From: JAXDAY01 sp034679345
GTDB lineage: Bacteria > Eisenbacteria > RBG-16-71-46 > CAIMUX01 > VGJL01
DNA length: 64,000 nucleotides
NCBI GenBank assembly: GCA_034679345.1
Contig: JAXDAY010000031.1
Location: forward strand, 1 to 64,000
Direction: 5' to 3'
Shown: in pieces, positions 41,544 through 49,881 of the stretch
Layout: each line of letters begins with the position of its first letter
Position numbering within the stretch: position 1 is the first letter of the stretch
Notes under the pieces: model-generated
Seen by the model: the letters and a program-made list of their open reading frames with translations, nothing else
Told to the model about the DNA's origin: nothing
Database searches by the model: none
Made by a program: the position numbers and the translations under genes

Positions 41544-42989
41544 TCAGGCGTCGAAGTAAAGCTCGATCTCCCGCGGGTGGGTGCGGTTGCGGACGTCGAG
41601 CGACTCCTCCCGCTTCATGTCGAGCCAGACGTCGACCGTCTCGGAGTCGAAGACGCCCCCCTCGAGAAGAAACGCGTGATCGGCCTCCAGTGCGTCAAGG
41701 GCCATCCCCAACGAGAGAGGCAAGTGCTTGAGCTTCTTCAGCTGGGACTTCGGCAGGGTCATGATCGACTGGTCGTACGGGCCGAAACCGGCCGTGCGCG
41801 GGTCGATCTTCTTGCGGATCCCATCGAGGCCTGCCATCAGCATCCCAGCCATCGCCAGGTATATGTTGCAGGTCGCGTCGGGAGGACGGAACTCGAAGCG
41901 CTTCGTCTCCTTCGTCTTGGCTCCGGCGGGGATGCGGACCGCCGCGCTCCGGTTGGCGAGGCCGTAGATGAGAGTCACCGGCGCCTCGAAGCCCGGGACC
42001 AGGCGCTTGTAGGAGTTCGTGCTCGGATTGGTGAGGGCGAGCAGGGCGGGGGCGTGCTGGAGCAGGCCGCCGATATAGTAGTGCGCCAGCTCGCTCAGGT
42101 CGGCCCAGCCCCCCTCGTCCCAGAAGAGGTTCACCCCATCCTTGAACAGGTGCTGATGGATATGCATTCCGTTGCCTGCCACGTTCCATAGCGGCTTGGG
42201 CATGAAGGTGGCGGTGCGTCCGGAGCGGTCGGCCGTCATCCGGACCATGTACTTGATCGTCATCGTCACGTCCCCCGCCCGCAGGAGGGGGTAGAAGAGG
42301 ATCTCGATCTCCGATTGTCCCGGACCTCCCCCCTCGTGGTGGTGGTACTTGACCGGGATGCCCGCCTCCTGAACGTGCCGGACGATCTCGTCGCGCAGGA
42401 GGTAGAGCCGGTCCCGGGGCGGGAGCGCGTGATATCCGCCCTTGGCCGGCATCTGCGTTCCCCGGCTGTCCTCTGCGTCGGAGTTCCACGCGCCTTCCTC
42501 CGAGTCGACCTCGTAGAAACAGATGTTGGGGTCGTTGCGATGCCGGACGGAGTCGAAGATGTAGAACTCGAACTCCGGGCTCATCATCGCCGCATCGGCG
42601 ATGCCGGACTGCTTCATGTATTCCTCGGCCCGCCGAGCGATTCCGCGTGGATCGCGGCGATACGGAGTGCCGTCCCCGCCATAGACATCGCAGATCAGGC
42701 TGAGGACAGGCCGATCCCAGAAGGGGTCAAGGATCGCCGTCTCCGGATCGGGAATCATCGTCATATCGCTCGTCGCGCCCTTGGCGTAGCCTGCGACGCT
42801 TGAGCCGTCGAAGGCCACGCCGTCGTCGAAGAGCGAGGCGTCGAATCTCTCGACTGGCAGGCTCAGGTGATGCCAGCGCCCGGCCAGGCTCACGAACTTG
42901 AGGTCGATCGTCTCGACCTTGCGGTCGCGTGCCAGCTTCAGGACTTTCTGGACTGATTCCCGCCGGTCGGGGATACTCGTCGAGTTCAC
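41544..42989 (-). CDS. glnA: Glutamine synthetase type I
   Basis: 481 residues, the usual length for GSI. Conserved pieces: AFDGSSVAGYAKGATSDMTM, the metal-binding EGAWNSDAED and HHEGGGPGQSEIEI regions, GNGMHIHQHLF, ALTNPSTNSYKRLVPGFEAP, NRSAAVRIPA and RFEFRPPDATCNIYLAMAGML. It makes glutamine from glutamate and ammonia with ATP. The site where adenylylated enzymes have NLYDLPPE reads KLKHLPLSLGMAL, with no Tyr, so control by GlnE-type adenylylation is unlikely. Divergent from the membrane protein gene at 43073. The organism's other nitrogen genes are outside the window. Confidence 0.95.
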   Translation of the reverse strand: MNSTSIPDRRESVQKVLKLARDRKVETIDLKFVSLAGRWHHLSLPVERFDASLFDDGVAFDGSSVAGYAKGATSDMTMIPDPETAILDPFWDRPVLSLICDVYGGDGTPYRRDPRGIARRAEEYMKQSGIADAAMMSPEFEFYIFDSVRHRNDPNICFYEVDSEEGAWNSDAEDSRGTQMPAKGGYHALPPRDRLYLLRDEIVRHVQEAGIPVKYHHHEGGGPGQSEIEILFYPLLRAGDVTMTIKYMVRMTADRSGRTATFMPKPLWNVAGNGMHIHQHLFKDGVNLFWDEGGWADLSELAHYYIGGLLQHAPALLALTNPSTNSYKRLVPGFEAPVTLIYGLANRSAAVRIPAGAKTKETKRFEFRPPDATCNIYLAMAGMLMAGLDGIRKKIDPRTAGFGPYDQSIMTLPKSQLKKLKHLPLSLGMALDALEADHAFLLEGGVFDSETVDVWLDMKREESLDVRNRTHPREIELYFDA

Positions 42990-43072
42990 GGCTCATCCTC
43001 CCTTCCACCCATCCGTGATCGCGGAGCGGGTCCGACGAGGCCGCCGAGCTGCCGCGATCGAGCGAGGTCGAA

Positions 43073-43657
43073 GTGATCCTACACCCGCAGAGCGGCCGCG
43101 CGGAAGAGACGGCTGGCGCAATCCTCGCCGGGCTGCTGCGCGCGGCGCGGCCCCTCGAGCTGCTTGCCCCCCCGGTCGCTTTCGTCCTCGCGACGCGTCT
43201 CGCCGCCGGCGGTCCGCTCGGACGTCCGGCGCTGACGGCCCTTCCCCTCCTCGTCGTCGTCCACCTGGGCGGCTTTCTCATGCGTGCCGGATTCCGTGGC
43301 GACCCCGGCGATGATATTGGCGCGGGCCGGCGGGAGAGGACCTTTCTCATTGCCGGAGGAGTCGTGCTCTCGGCGGCGGCTCTCGCGCTGGCGATTCCCC
43401 TCGGGCGCGAGATCTGGTCGGTCTTTGCCGCGATCTTCGTCATCGCTCTGGCCGAGGCCCACCCGGCGATCCGCTGGGGAGAGCGGCGAACAGGAGGCGT
43501 CCTCGCCGCAGCCTCCTCCCGCGGTTTTCTCAGCTTCGACGCTGGTCTTCTCACAGCCGCCGGCGCATTGTCGTACTGGAACGACTGGCGGATCGCCGCG
43601 GGGGCGCTCGTCGCGGTCGCGATGGCGGTGGCGCTGCATCTCCTCGCCCGCCGCTGA
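43073..43657 (+). CDS. Small multi-pass membrane protein, possibly UbiA-like
   Basis: GTG at 43073 with GAGG six bases upstream; 194 residues with about five membrane spans (LLAPPVAFVLATRLAAGG, ALPLLVVVHLGGFLM, LIAGGVVLSAAALALAIPLG, VFAAIFVIALAEAHPA, IAAGALVAVAMAVALHLLA). The AARPLELLAPPVAFVLA opening and a charged loop RGDPGDDIGAGRRE are faintly like UbiA prenyltransferases, but the length and missing second Asp-rich loop argue against a working one. No firm function. It diverges from glnA and converges on the FG-GAP gene with a hairpin at its stop. Confidence 0.6.
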   Translation: MILHPQSGRAEETAGAILAGLLRAARPLELLAPPVAFVLATRLAAGGPLGRPALTALPLLVVVHLGGFLMRAGFRGDPGDDIGAGRRERTFLIAGGVVLSAAALALAIPLGREIWSVFAAIFVIALAEAHPAIRWGERRTGGVLAAASSRGFLSFDAGLLTAAGALSYWNDWRIAAGALVAVAMAVALHLLARR

Positions 43658-43662
43658 GCGGC
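43650..43662. terminator. Short hairpin with stop codon in its loop
   Basis: GCCGC-TGA-GCGGC is a perfect five-base stem whose loop is the TGA of the membrane-protein gene, eight bases before the end of the convergent FG-GAP gene. It repeats the stop-at-the-hairpin arrangement seen at 41507-41527. Short for a terminator on its own. Confidence 0.35.
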
Positions 43663-43670
43663 TCCACGAC

Positions 43671-45677
43671 TCACTTCAGCAGAAGGAGTTGTCCCCTCGC
43701 TTCTCGATCGGGCGTGCGCAGCTCATAGACATAGAGACCGGCAGGAACGGGCCGGCGCAGATCGTCGTTTCCATCCCATGAGAGCGTGTAGGAGCCGATC
43801 GGCAGGACGGAATCGACGAGGGTTCGGATGAGCCTTCCCTGGACGCTCAGGATGCAGAGGCGCACGGGTCCCTCGCGCGCGAGCGTGAACGAGACCGATT
43901 GCAGCGAGGAGAGCGGCGCCTCGGGCGGAGGTTGCTCGGCGAGCGGATGCGTGGGGGTCGGCGTGGTCCGCGACGCGGACTCCCCTCGATCGGCGGGGTG
44001 GGTATACATGCCCGTGTTGCCGGAATCGAATCCTCCCTTTGGCCAGGGCGCGGCGGCGGGCCCGTCCGCGGTGGGGAGCGGCCACGCGTAGAGGCCTCCC
44101 TGCACCTCCGTGCCGAGCAGGAGGTCGAGGCGTCCGTCGGAATCGAGGTCGGCGACGCAAGGGCCTCCGCAGATCACCTCGCATCCCTCGAGACGGATCG
44201 GGAAGGGCGCGACGAGGTCGCCCGAGTCGTCGAAGGCGAGCACGGCGACGGCCGGATCGAAGTGCGTGCGAAGCGCCGCGACGACGATCTCGACCGAGCC
44301 GTCACCGTCGACGTCCGCGAGGATCGGGCCGGCATTGACCGACAGCTGCGCGAGCCCGACGGGAAAGCCGCGGCGCATGCGCCCCCTGTGATCGTAGGCG
44401 ACGATCCAGCTTTCCTCCCCCATCGTGGCCGCCACCAGATCGAGGCCGCCGTCTCCTCCCAGGTCGCCCACGGCGACGCCCGAGTTGGCCCGCTCCGGCA
44501 GATTCACCGGCCAGCCTCTGAGGCTTTTCCCCAGCGCGTCGAGCGCATAGATCCTTGGTGGTCCGCTGAATCCCTGATCGGTGGCGATGATGAGATCCGT
44601 CGAGCCGTCCGCGTCGAGGTCGGCGAGCACCGGGTCCGCGTATCCCAGGCGCGCGCGGTTGTCGAGCAAGCGCGGCCATCCGCGGACCGGTCGGCCATCG
44701 GCGTTCCAGGCGTGGACGCGGTAGTTGTTCGCGGTGACGACGATCTCGGACCGGCCGTCGCCGTCGAGATCGCCCAGGGCGGGACGGGCGAAGACTGTGC
44801 CCGCGTTCGGCGGATCGGCCGCCGGCGCGGTCGCCGTCGGCCAGCCGGCGCGCACCCTGCCCGCGGCCGAGAAGACGCAGACGCGGCCCGCGGCCTGGCA
44901 CGCGACGATCTCGATCGAACCGTCGCCATCGATGTCCGCGGCGCTGACCGCGCCCTGGATCGCCGGCAGCTCGCAGTTGCCGGGAATCGACGCGGGCCAT
45001 CCCTTCGCGTACGCGCCGGCCGGTGTGATGGCGTGCACGCGTCCCATGGCGTCACCCACGATGATTTCGAGGAGCCGGTCCCCGTCGAGATCGGCGAGGG
45101 CTGGCGCCGCAGCCAGCCCGCTCTCGATGTGGATGGGCCAGCCCGGTGGGGGAAGCGCGTCGGGGCCGAGGACCCAAATCCAGCCCTCGCTCGTCACGAA
45201 GATTGCCTCGCGGGTGCCATCGCCATCGATGTCCTCCACGACAGGAGTGGCGGGAACCGGCCCTCCGGGACGAAACGGCCACCCGGGGAGAGGGCTGAGC
45301 CCTTCGGGATCCGGCGGGCCCACATGGATCGCCTCCGCCTCAAGCGCAACCGCGGGATTCGCTCGCGGAGAACGCATCCGCGCGATCACGCGTCCGGTCG
45401 TCGGGCGCAGGAGGTAGAGCCCGGTGGACTGCTCGACGATCGTGTAGTCGCCGCTCGAGGAGACGGGATCCCAGAAGAGGGGATCCGGCAGGGGAATCGT
45501 CATCGGAGCCGAAGGAGGCCCGATCGGCGTCTGCGACTGAGGGCGCGCGGAGTGAGGGATGCAGAGCAGGAGGATCGTGAGCGAGATCCTGACGGCTCTT
45601 GCCTCGGCGCGGCCGCGGAGCGGCGTGGATCCGACCGGGCGGTTTCCCGCAGAGACAACGCGGATCGGGTTGGACAT
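43671..45677 (-). CDS. Secreted FG-GAP beta-propeller protein with FlgD/Ig-like C-terminus
   Basis: 668 residues from ATG at 45677, with GGAG upstream. A signal peptide (RISLTILLLCIPHSARPQS, residues about 31-49) is followed by seven or so FG-GAP/VCBS blades with DxDGDG-type loops: VEDIDGDGTREAIFV, LADLDGDRLLEIIVG, AADIDGDGSIEIVAC, LGDLDGDGRSEIVV, LADLDADGSTDLII, LADVDGDGSVEIVV, VADLDSDGRLDLLLG. A Pro/Thr linker (TTPTPTHPLAEQPPPE) leads to a C-terminal module VRLCILSVQGRLIRTLVDSV, WDGNDDLRRPVPAGLY. Probably a calcium-binding surface propeller, of the sort used for adhesion or matrix binding. Divergent from the lipoprotein at 45717, with only 39 bases between. Confidence 0.87.
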   Translation of the reverse strand: MSNPIRVVSAGNRPVGSTPLRGRAEARAVRISLTILLLCIPHSARPQSQTPIGPPSAPMTIPLPDPLFWDPVSSSGDYTIVEQSTGLYLLRPTTGRVIARMRSPRANPAVALEAEAIHVGPPDPEGLSPLPGWPFRPGGPVPATPVVEDIDGDGTREAIFVTSEGWIWVLGPDALPPPGWPIHIESGLAAAPALADLDGDRLLEIIVGDAMGRVHAITPAGAYAKGWPASIPGNCELPAIQGAVSAADIDGDGSIEIVACQAAGRVCVFSAAGRVRAGWPTATAPAADPPNAGTVFARPALGDLDGDGRSEIVVTANNYRVHAWNADGRPVRGWPRLLDNRARLGYADPVLADLDADGSTDLIIATDQGFSGPPRIYALDALGKSLRGWPVNLPERANSGVAVGDLGGDGGLDLVAATMGEESWIVAYDHRGRMRRGFPVGLAQLSVNAGPILADVDGDGSVEIVVAALRTHFDPAVAVLAFDDSGDLVAPFPIRLEGCEVICGGPCVADLDSDGRLDLLLGTEVQGGLYAWPLPTADGPAAAPWPKGGFDSGNTGMYTHPADRGESASRTTPTPTHPLAEQPPPEAPLSSLQSVSFTLAREGPVRLCILSVQGRLIRTLVDSVLPIGSYTLSWDGNDDLRRPVPAGLYVYELRTPDREARGQLLLLK

Positions 45678-45716
45678 TCCTTGACATTCTCCCGGCGGCC
45701 TCGTGAAATTGCAACG

Positions 45717-46868
45717 ATGCTCGGTTTGCCGGCCGGAATGCTCGGGAGGCTGCGCGGGGCTCTGCACCCGGCCCGCCTGAGTCGATCGGCGAGGAGCTTT
45801 GGATGGCTCCTTCTGTTGGGGATACTCCCCGCTCTCGGGCTCCTTTCGTGCGACGACGACTCCGGGCCGGACGATCCCGGGGAACCGGAGCCTCTCGTCT
45901 ACGGCTCTCTCGTGACCCCTCGGAGCGATCTCGACGTCGATCCCTACCTGGTCGACGCCTACCAGTCCCTCGGCGTCGACGGCTATCAGCTCGGCCATTT
46001 CGCCGTCTCGTGGAGCGCCGTGGAGCGCGGTCCCGCATCGCACGATTGGACCCGGTTCGAACGGCACGTCGAGCAGGCCAGGCGCCGCAGCATGGGGCTC
46101 TCCGTCGTGGTGGAGTTTGTCCATGGCGCCGAAGGCGATGTGCCCGCTTGGCGGTGGCCCGAGTTCCCCGGTTGGGAGGATCCCGATCTGCTGCCCGCCC
46201 TCGCGGGATTCATCCGCGAGATGACTCGTCGCTCGCGCGGCACGATCCGTTATCTGTGGCTGGGCGAGGGGATCGATCGGTTTGCCGCGCGCTACCCCGG
46301 CGACGAGCCGCACATCGTCCAGTTCTATGAATCGCTCGCCGACTCGGCCCGGGCGATCCTTCCGGAGACGCGGATCGGGACGATGATCACTCCCGCGACT
46401 CTTGATGCCACCGGAGGGGAGCCGCTGGTCCGGGATCTCCTCGATCGCCTCGACTTGATCGGCCTCGCGATCCCGGCGGAGCCGACCGCCGGAGCCATTC
46501 CGCCTCCGGACGTGGCCCTCGGCGTCCTGCGGTTGCGGATCGCAGCGTGGGAGGGTTCGCCCTTCGCCGTGATCGATGCCGGCTATCCTTCGGGGGAGGA
46601 TTTCGCGTCCAGCCCTGCGATCCAGAGCGCCTTCGCCTCCACGCTCGCCGCGTGGCTCCGGACACGACCCGCGACCTTGGAGCTCTTCTGCTGGTCGCCG
46701 ATCCACGATGCCGGACCCGCGCTGGCCGACTCGCTTGCGATGCGCCGATTCCCCTTGGAGGACGAAGCGAGGGCGAGGATGTCCGCGCTGTTGCGATCCT
46801 CCGCGCTGCGGCGCCTCGACGGATCGCCGAAGGTCGGGCGTCAGGTCTGGGTGGAGGAGCGGCCGTGA
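45717..46868 (+). CDS. Lipoprotein with glycoside-hydrolase-like TIM-barrel pattern
   Basis: 383 residues. A lipoprotein signal ends FGWLLLLGILPALGLLSC (Cys at about residue 45), after a long basic N-terminus; a later ATG at residue 8 is a likely true start. The mature part reads like a family-10/42-style barrel: YQSLGVDGYQLGHFAVSWSAVERGPASHDWTRF (beta-strand then a W-S pair), LSVVVEFVHG, IRYLWLGEGIDRF and FAVIDAGYPSGEDF, with SFPLEL-type strands near the end. Catalytic Glu residues are suggested by EFVHG and GEGID but not proven. The stop overlaps the methyltransferase GTG, so the two are coupled. Confidence 0.65.
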   Translation: MLGLPAGMLGRLRGALHPARLSRSARSFGWLLLLGILPALGLLSCDDDSGPDDPGEPEPLVYGSLVTPRSDLDVDPYLVDAYQSLGVDGYQLGHFAVSWSAVERGPASHDWTRFERHVEQARRRSMGLSVVVEFVHGAEGDVPAWRWPEFPGWEDPDLLPALAGFIREMTRRSRGTIRYLWLGEGIDRFAARYPGDEPHIVQFYESLADSARAILPETRIGTMITPATLDATGGEPLVRDLLDRLDLIGLAIPAEPTAGAIPPPDVALGVLRLRIAAWEGSPFAVIDAGYPSGEDFASSPAIQSAFASTLAAWLRTRPATLELFCWSPIHDAGPALADSLAMRRFPLEDEARARMSALLRSSALRRLDGSPKVGRQVWVEERP

Positions 46869-47524
46869 GCCTCCTCCCTCCCGATCCCATCGAAGGAGGG
46901 GAGATCCCCGCCGGGGCCCGGTTCTTCGAGGAGATCTTCCGCGATCACGAAACCGGATGGTTCTCCGGGATGGAGCCCAGCACCCTCGCGCGACGGCTCC
47001 ATCACTTCACGCGGTTGCTCGAGATCCCGCCTGGATCGCGTCTCCTCGATCTGGGATGTGGCGAGGGACGCGATCTCCTCTTCTTCGCCGGACTGGGGTT
47101 CGATGTGATCGGCGCCGACGCCTCTCCGACCGCGGTGGCGCGGGCGCGCGCGGCGGTCCAGGCAGCCGGTCTCGAGGTCCAGGTCTTCGCCGCGGACATC
47201 GCCCACTTCCCGTGGGACGGGGACTATGATCTGATCTTCGCGAACAACTCGGTCCAGTTCGTCGGCGCCGACGCCCCGCGCATCATCGCTGAGATTCGGA
47301 ACAGGACCAAACCCGGCGGATTCAACGCGGTCGGGATGTTCACCCGGGAAGAGACCGACTGGAGGAGGGAGACCGACGCCTACTACCTCGAGTCGCGTGA
47401 ACTGCGCTTCTTCTACAAGGACTGGACCTTGCTCGAGTATGGCGAGTCGGTCGCTTTCAGCCCGCGCCGGGCGCACTACCTCTCCTTCGCGAATCTGATC
47501 GCCCGACGCCCCTCCCTGGACTGA
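46865..47524 (+). CDS. Class I SAM-dependent methyltransferase (TehB-like)
   Basis: GTG at 46865 overlaps the TGA of the lipoprotein gene; 219 residues. SAM motif I LLDLGCGEGRDLLFFAGLGFDVIGADASPTAV (residues about 58-90), an acidic motif II IGADAS, motif III VFAADIAHFPWDGDYDLIFANNSVQFV. The C-terminal part EETDWRRETDAYYLESRELRFFYKDWTLLEY matches TehB/ubiquitin-like small-molecule methyltransferases. The acceptor is unknown. The protein is cytoplasmic, while the gene ahead encodes an exported lipoprotein, so their coupling gives no clear functional clue. Confidence 0.87.
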   Translation: MSLLPPDPIEGGEIPAGARFFEEIFRDHETGWFSGMEPSTLARRLHHFTRLLEIPPGSRLLDLGCGEGRDLLFFAGLGFDVIGADASPTAVARARAAVQAAGLEVQVFAADIAHFPWDGDYDLIFANNSVQFVGADAPRIIAEIRNRTKPGGFNAVGMFTREETDWRRETDAYYLESRELRFFYKDWTLLEYGESVAFSPRRAHYLSFANLIARRPSLD

Positions 47525-47647
47525 GCGCGTCCTCGCGATCGCGGACGGTGGCGCCAGGTCGATGATTGCCCTAGACTACGCGGCAGGAAACGATCCGATG
47601 CGCCGGCGATCGCGCCGCGGCCGGCGCCGACCCCCGGGAGGATCCGC

Positions 47648-49411
47648 ATGACGGTCCATTCCACTCGCCGCATCCTCGCAGCGTTACTCCTCTGCAACGT
47701 CTCGATCGCCGCCCCGGTCGCCTCGGCCACGCTCGAGGTCACCGTGGTCGATGCCAGAAACGGGCAGCCTCTCGGCGGCGCGTTCGTCATGGTCGGGCCC
47801 GGGAAGGGGATCCCGTTCACGGGCAACACGGCCGTGACGCCTCCGACCGGCACGGTGCTCTTCCAGAACCTCGCGCTGATCGGTCCTCAGACGGTCACCG
47901 CCGGAGGCGAAGGGTTCGCGTTCACCTCTGTCATCGAGTCGGCGGAGGGTTCGATCCGCCTGCCCCTGACCCGCGAGATCGCCGACTCGACGGTCTATGG
48001 CCCCTCCGCGCGGGTGCAAGGCGCCGTGACGGGGATCCGGACGGTCGACAACGACGGGAATCTCGACATCGCCGTCGTCCTGCCCGCCCTGTCGGTCGAT
48101 CAGATCCTCGGGTCGGGAGGCACGACCTGGAAGATTCCGCCGGACACGTTGGAGATCCCGGGATACGGGCCAATCGTGCTGCCCGGCAACATCTTTATCC
48201 CGCTGCAGCGCGAGCTGTTCGTCCTCGACATCGAGAAGCCGCTCTACAAGCTCGACTTTCCCGCGCAAACGGTTCAGACGCTGCACTCGATCAGCGCGCG
48301 GATCCCGTTGAGCCTGATCCTCGATCCGCCCGAAGACCTCGGCGTCCTCCTTCAGATCGCACAGGTGCGCGAGCTGGGCGTGGAGCGCGACCGCGCGGTC
48401 CTGAACGGGGCGACGATCCATTTCGCCTCCGACCTGGACGACCGGAGGAACGTGACGGTCACGATCGAGGGGGCGCCATCGGGCACGACCTTCACCGCGG
48501 CCAGCCTCGCGAGCATTCCCGTCGCGGGCGGGGAAGGGGTCCTCGGTTACGACATTCGATATGCGCTCGTCGACACAACCGATTCCTTCGAGCTTGCCAG
48601 CTGGGTCCCCGCCGTCGATATCCCCGACGCCCAGAACTTCGTGGGCGGGGGCTACGCCGACAGCTCGATCTATCGCGCGTTCAGCGCCGGCAGGATCGAC
48701 CGCACACCGTTCAGCCCGCCGGCGACCCGCGTCATCCGGGACATGTACGACCCGCCGGTCCTGACGAGGCAGCGCGCGGTCTTCAACTGGAACGACGTGC
48801 ACGATCCAGGCGTCGAGCCGCCCGCCACCTGGATCGCGCACACGATCCGGCTCTCCGCGATCACGCCGGGGGACTCCACGGTGCAGGAGCATCTGCTCTG
48901 GAGGATCATCGCCGAGGCGGGGGCCCATTCCTTCAGCCTGCCGTCGCTCCCCGGGGAGGCGCCGGGCCCGCCCGCGGGATTGATCGACCCGGCATCGACG
49001 CCGGATGCCGACCGGCTGGTCTGGGACGCATTCGCCGGCAATCCGCAGGGCACGATCGATGAGATCCTCGTCACCCCCTTCCGGGGCGTGACCCACTTCT
49101 CCACCCGAAGCCTGACCCTCGATCTGCGGCCGGCCGACATCCTCGAGCCGATCGAGGAAGCCTCGCTCGGGATCGAACCCAATCCGTTTACCCGCGAAGT
49201 CCGCATCCGGCTGGGGGAGGCCGGCGCGGCGGGCCGGCGGATCGAGGTCTTCGATCCCACCGGGCGGCGGATCCGTTCGATCGGCCTCGCCAGCGGCCAG
49301 AGCGGCGCCGTCTGGGACGGCCGGGACGACATGGGACGATCGGCTCCACCGGGGATCTACCTCGTTCGCGCGGGAACGGGCGAATCGGGCAAGCTTCTGA
49401 AGCTCCGCTGA
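47648..49411 (+). CDS. Secreted protein with FlgD/Ig-like C-terminus (paralogue of 2395-4197)
   Basis: 587 residues from an ATG behind GGAGG. Signal peptide (ILAALLLCNVSIAAPVASA), then LEVTVVDARNGQPLGGAFVMVGP, TVTAGGEGFAFTSVIESAE. Like the gene at 2395, the N-terminal beta domain is followed by a long central part (NDGNLDIAVVLPALSVDQIL, NIFIPLQRELFVLDIEKPLYK, LLWRIIAEAGAHSF) and the same C-terminal tail, FTREVRIRLGEAGAAGRR with IEVFDPTGRRIRSIGL, WDGRDDMGRSAPPGIYLVR. The two share many short matches across their length, so they are paralogues some 45 kb apart. No known catalytic motif. Probably surface or periplasmic. Confidence 0.8.
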   Translation: MTVHSTRRILAALLLCNVSIAAPVASATLEVTVVDARNGQPLGGAFVMVGPGKGIPFTGNTAVTPPTGTVLFQNLALIGPQTVTAGGEGFAFTSVIESAEGSIRLPLTREIADSTVYGPSARVQGAVTGIRTVDNDGNLDIAVVLPALSVDQILGSGGTTWKIPPDTLEIPGYGPIVLPGNIFIPLQRELFVLDIEKPLYKLDFPAQTVQTLHSISARIPLSLILDPPEDLGVLLQIAQVRELGVERDRAVLNGATIHFASDLDDRRNVTVTIEGAPSGTTFTAASLASIPVAGGEGVLGYDIRYALVDTTDSFELASWVPAVDIPDAQNFVGGGYADSSIYRAFSAGRIDRTPFSPPATRVIRDMYDPPVLTRQRAVFNWNDVHDPGVEPPATWIAHTIRLSAITPGDSTVQEHLLWRIIAEAGAHSFSLPSLPGEAPGPPAGLIDPASTPDADRLVWDAFAGNPQGTIDEILVTPFRGVTHFSTRSLTLDLRPADILEPIEEASLGIEPNPFTREVRIRLGEAGAAGRRIEVFDPTGRRIRSIGLASGQSGAVWDGRDDMGRSAPPGIYLVRAGTGESGKLLKLR

Positions 49412-49433
49412 TCAAGGCATCGGGGGAGCGAAG

Positions 49434-49859
49434 GTGTCCGCCTCGAGGCCTCAGCGCAGGGACAAGCGGGTCGAGCGCCGAACGACGCGCCAGGGCCAGA
49501 AGCAGCGGCTGCGCAAAGCCATGACGAAGGCGGAGCTGCGCAAGCGCTTCGACGCGCGGATCAGACGCGTCGTCGAGTCGCTCGCGCGGTTCGACCGCAC
49601 CGCGAACGCCGGCGGTCGCGAGCGCATCCTGCGGGACTCTCTACGCCTGCTCGACGCTTGCCTGGATGAGAAGCCGCAGAGCCATCTCTTGCGGGAGCAG
49701 AGGCGACTCTGCATGGATGCCCTCCAGGAGATTCTCCGCGATCCGGTCGCGGCGGGCGGGGTCGCGCTGGAAAGGCTCCTCGACGATCCCGCCCGCGTTC
49801 GCCTGGTGCGACAGGCGCGGATTCACGCGCCCCCGTCGGATCGGAAATCCTGGAACTGA
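49434..49859 (+). CDS. Small basic protein of unknown function
   Basis: GTG at 49434 with GGGGGAGCG upstream; 141 residues. Very rich in Arg, Lys and Glu (RRDKRVERRTTRQGQKQRLRKAM, KAELRKRFDARIRRVVESLARFD), with a helical middle and a short Arg-rich end (RVRLVRQARIHAPPS). No signal peptide, no membrane span, no Cys-rich motif. It could bind nucleic acid or be a coiled structural protein; I cannot assign a family. It starts 22 bases after the secreted-protein gene and ends 22 before the convergent histidine kinase. Confidence 0.55.
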   Translation: MSASRPQRRDKRVERRTTRQGQKQRLRKAMTKAELRKRFDARIRRVVESLARFDRTANAGGRERILRDSLRLLDACLDEKPQSHLLREQRRLCMDALQEILRDPVAAGGVALERLLDDPARVRLVRQARIHAPPSDRKSWN

Positions 49860-49881
49860 AGGCTCGCCCGCGGGGGAGCGC

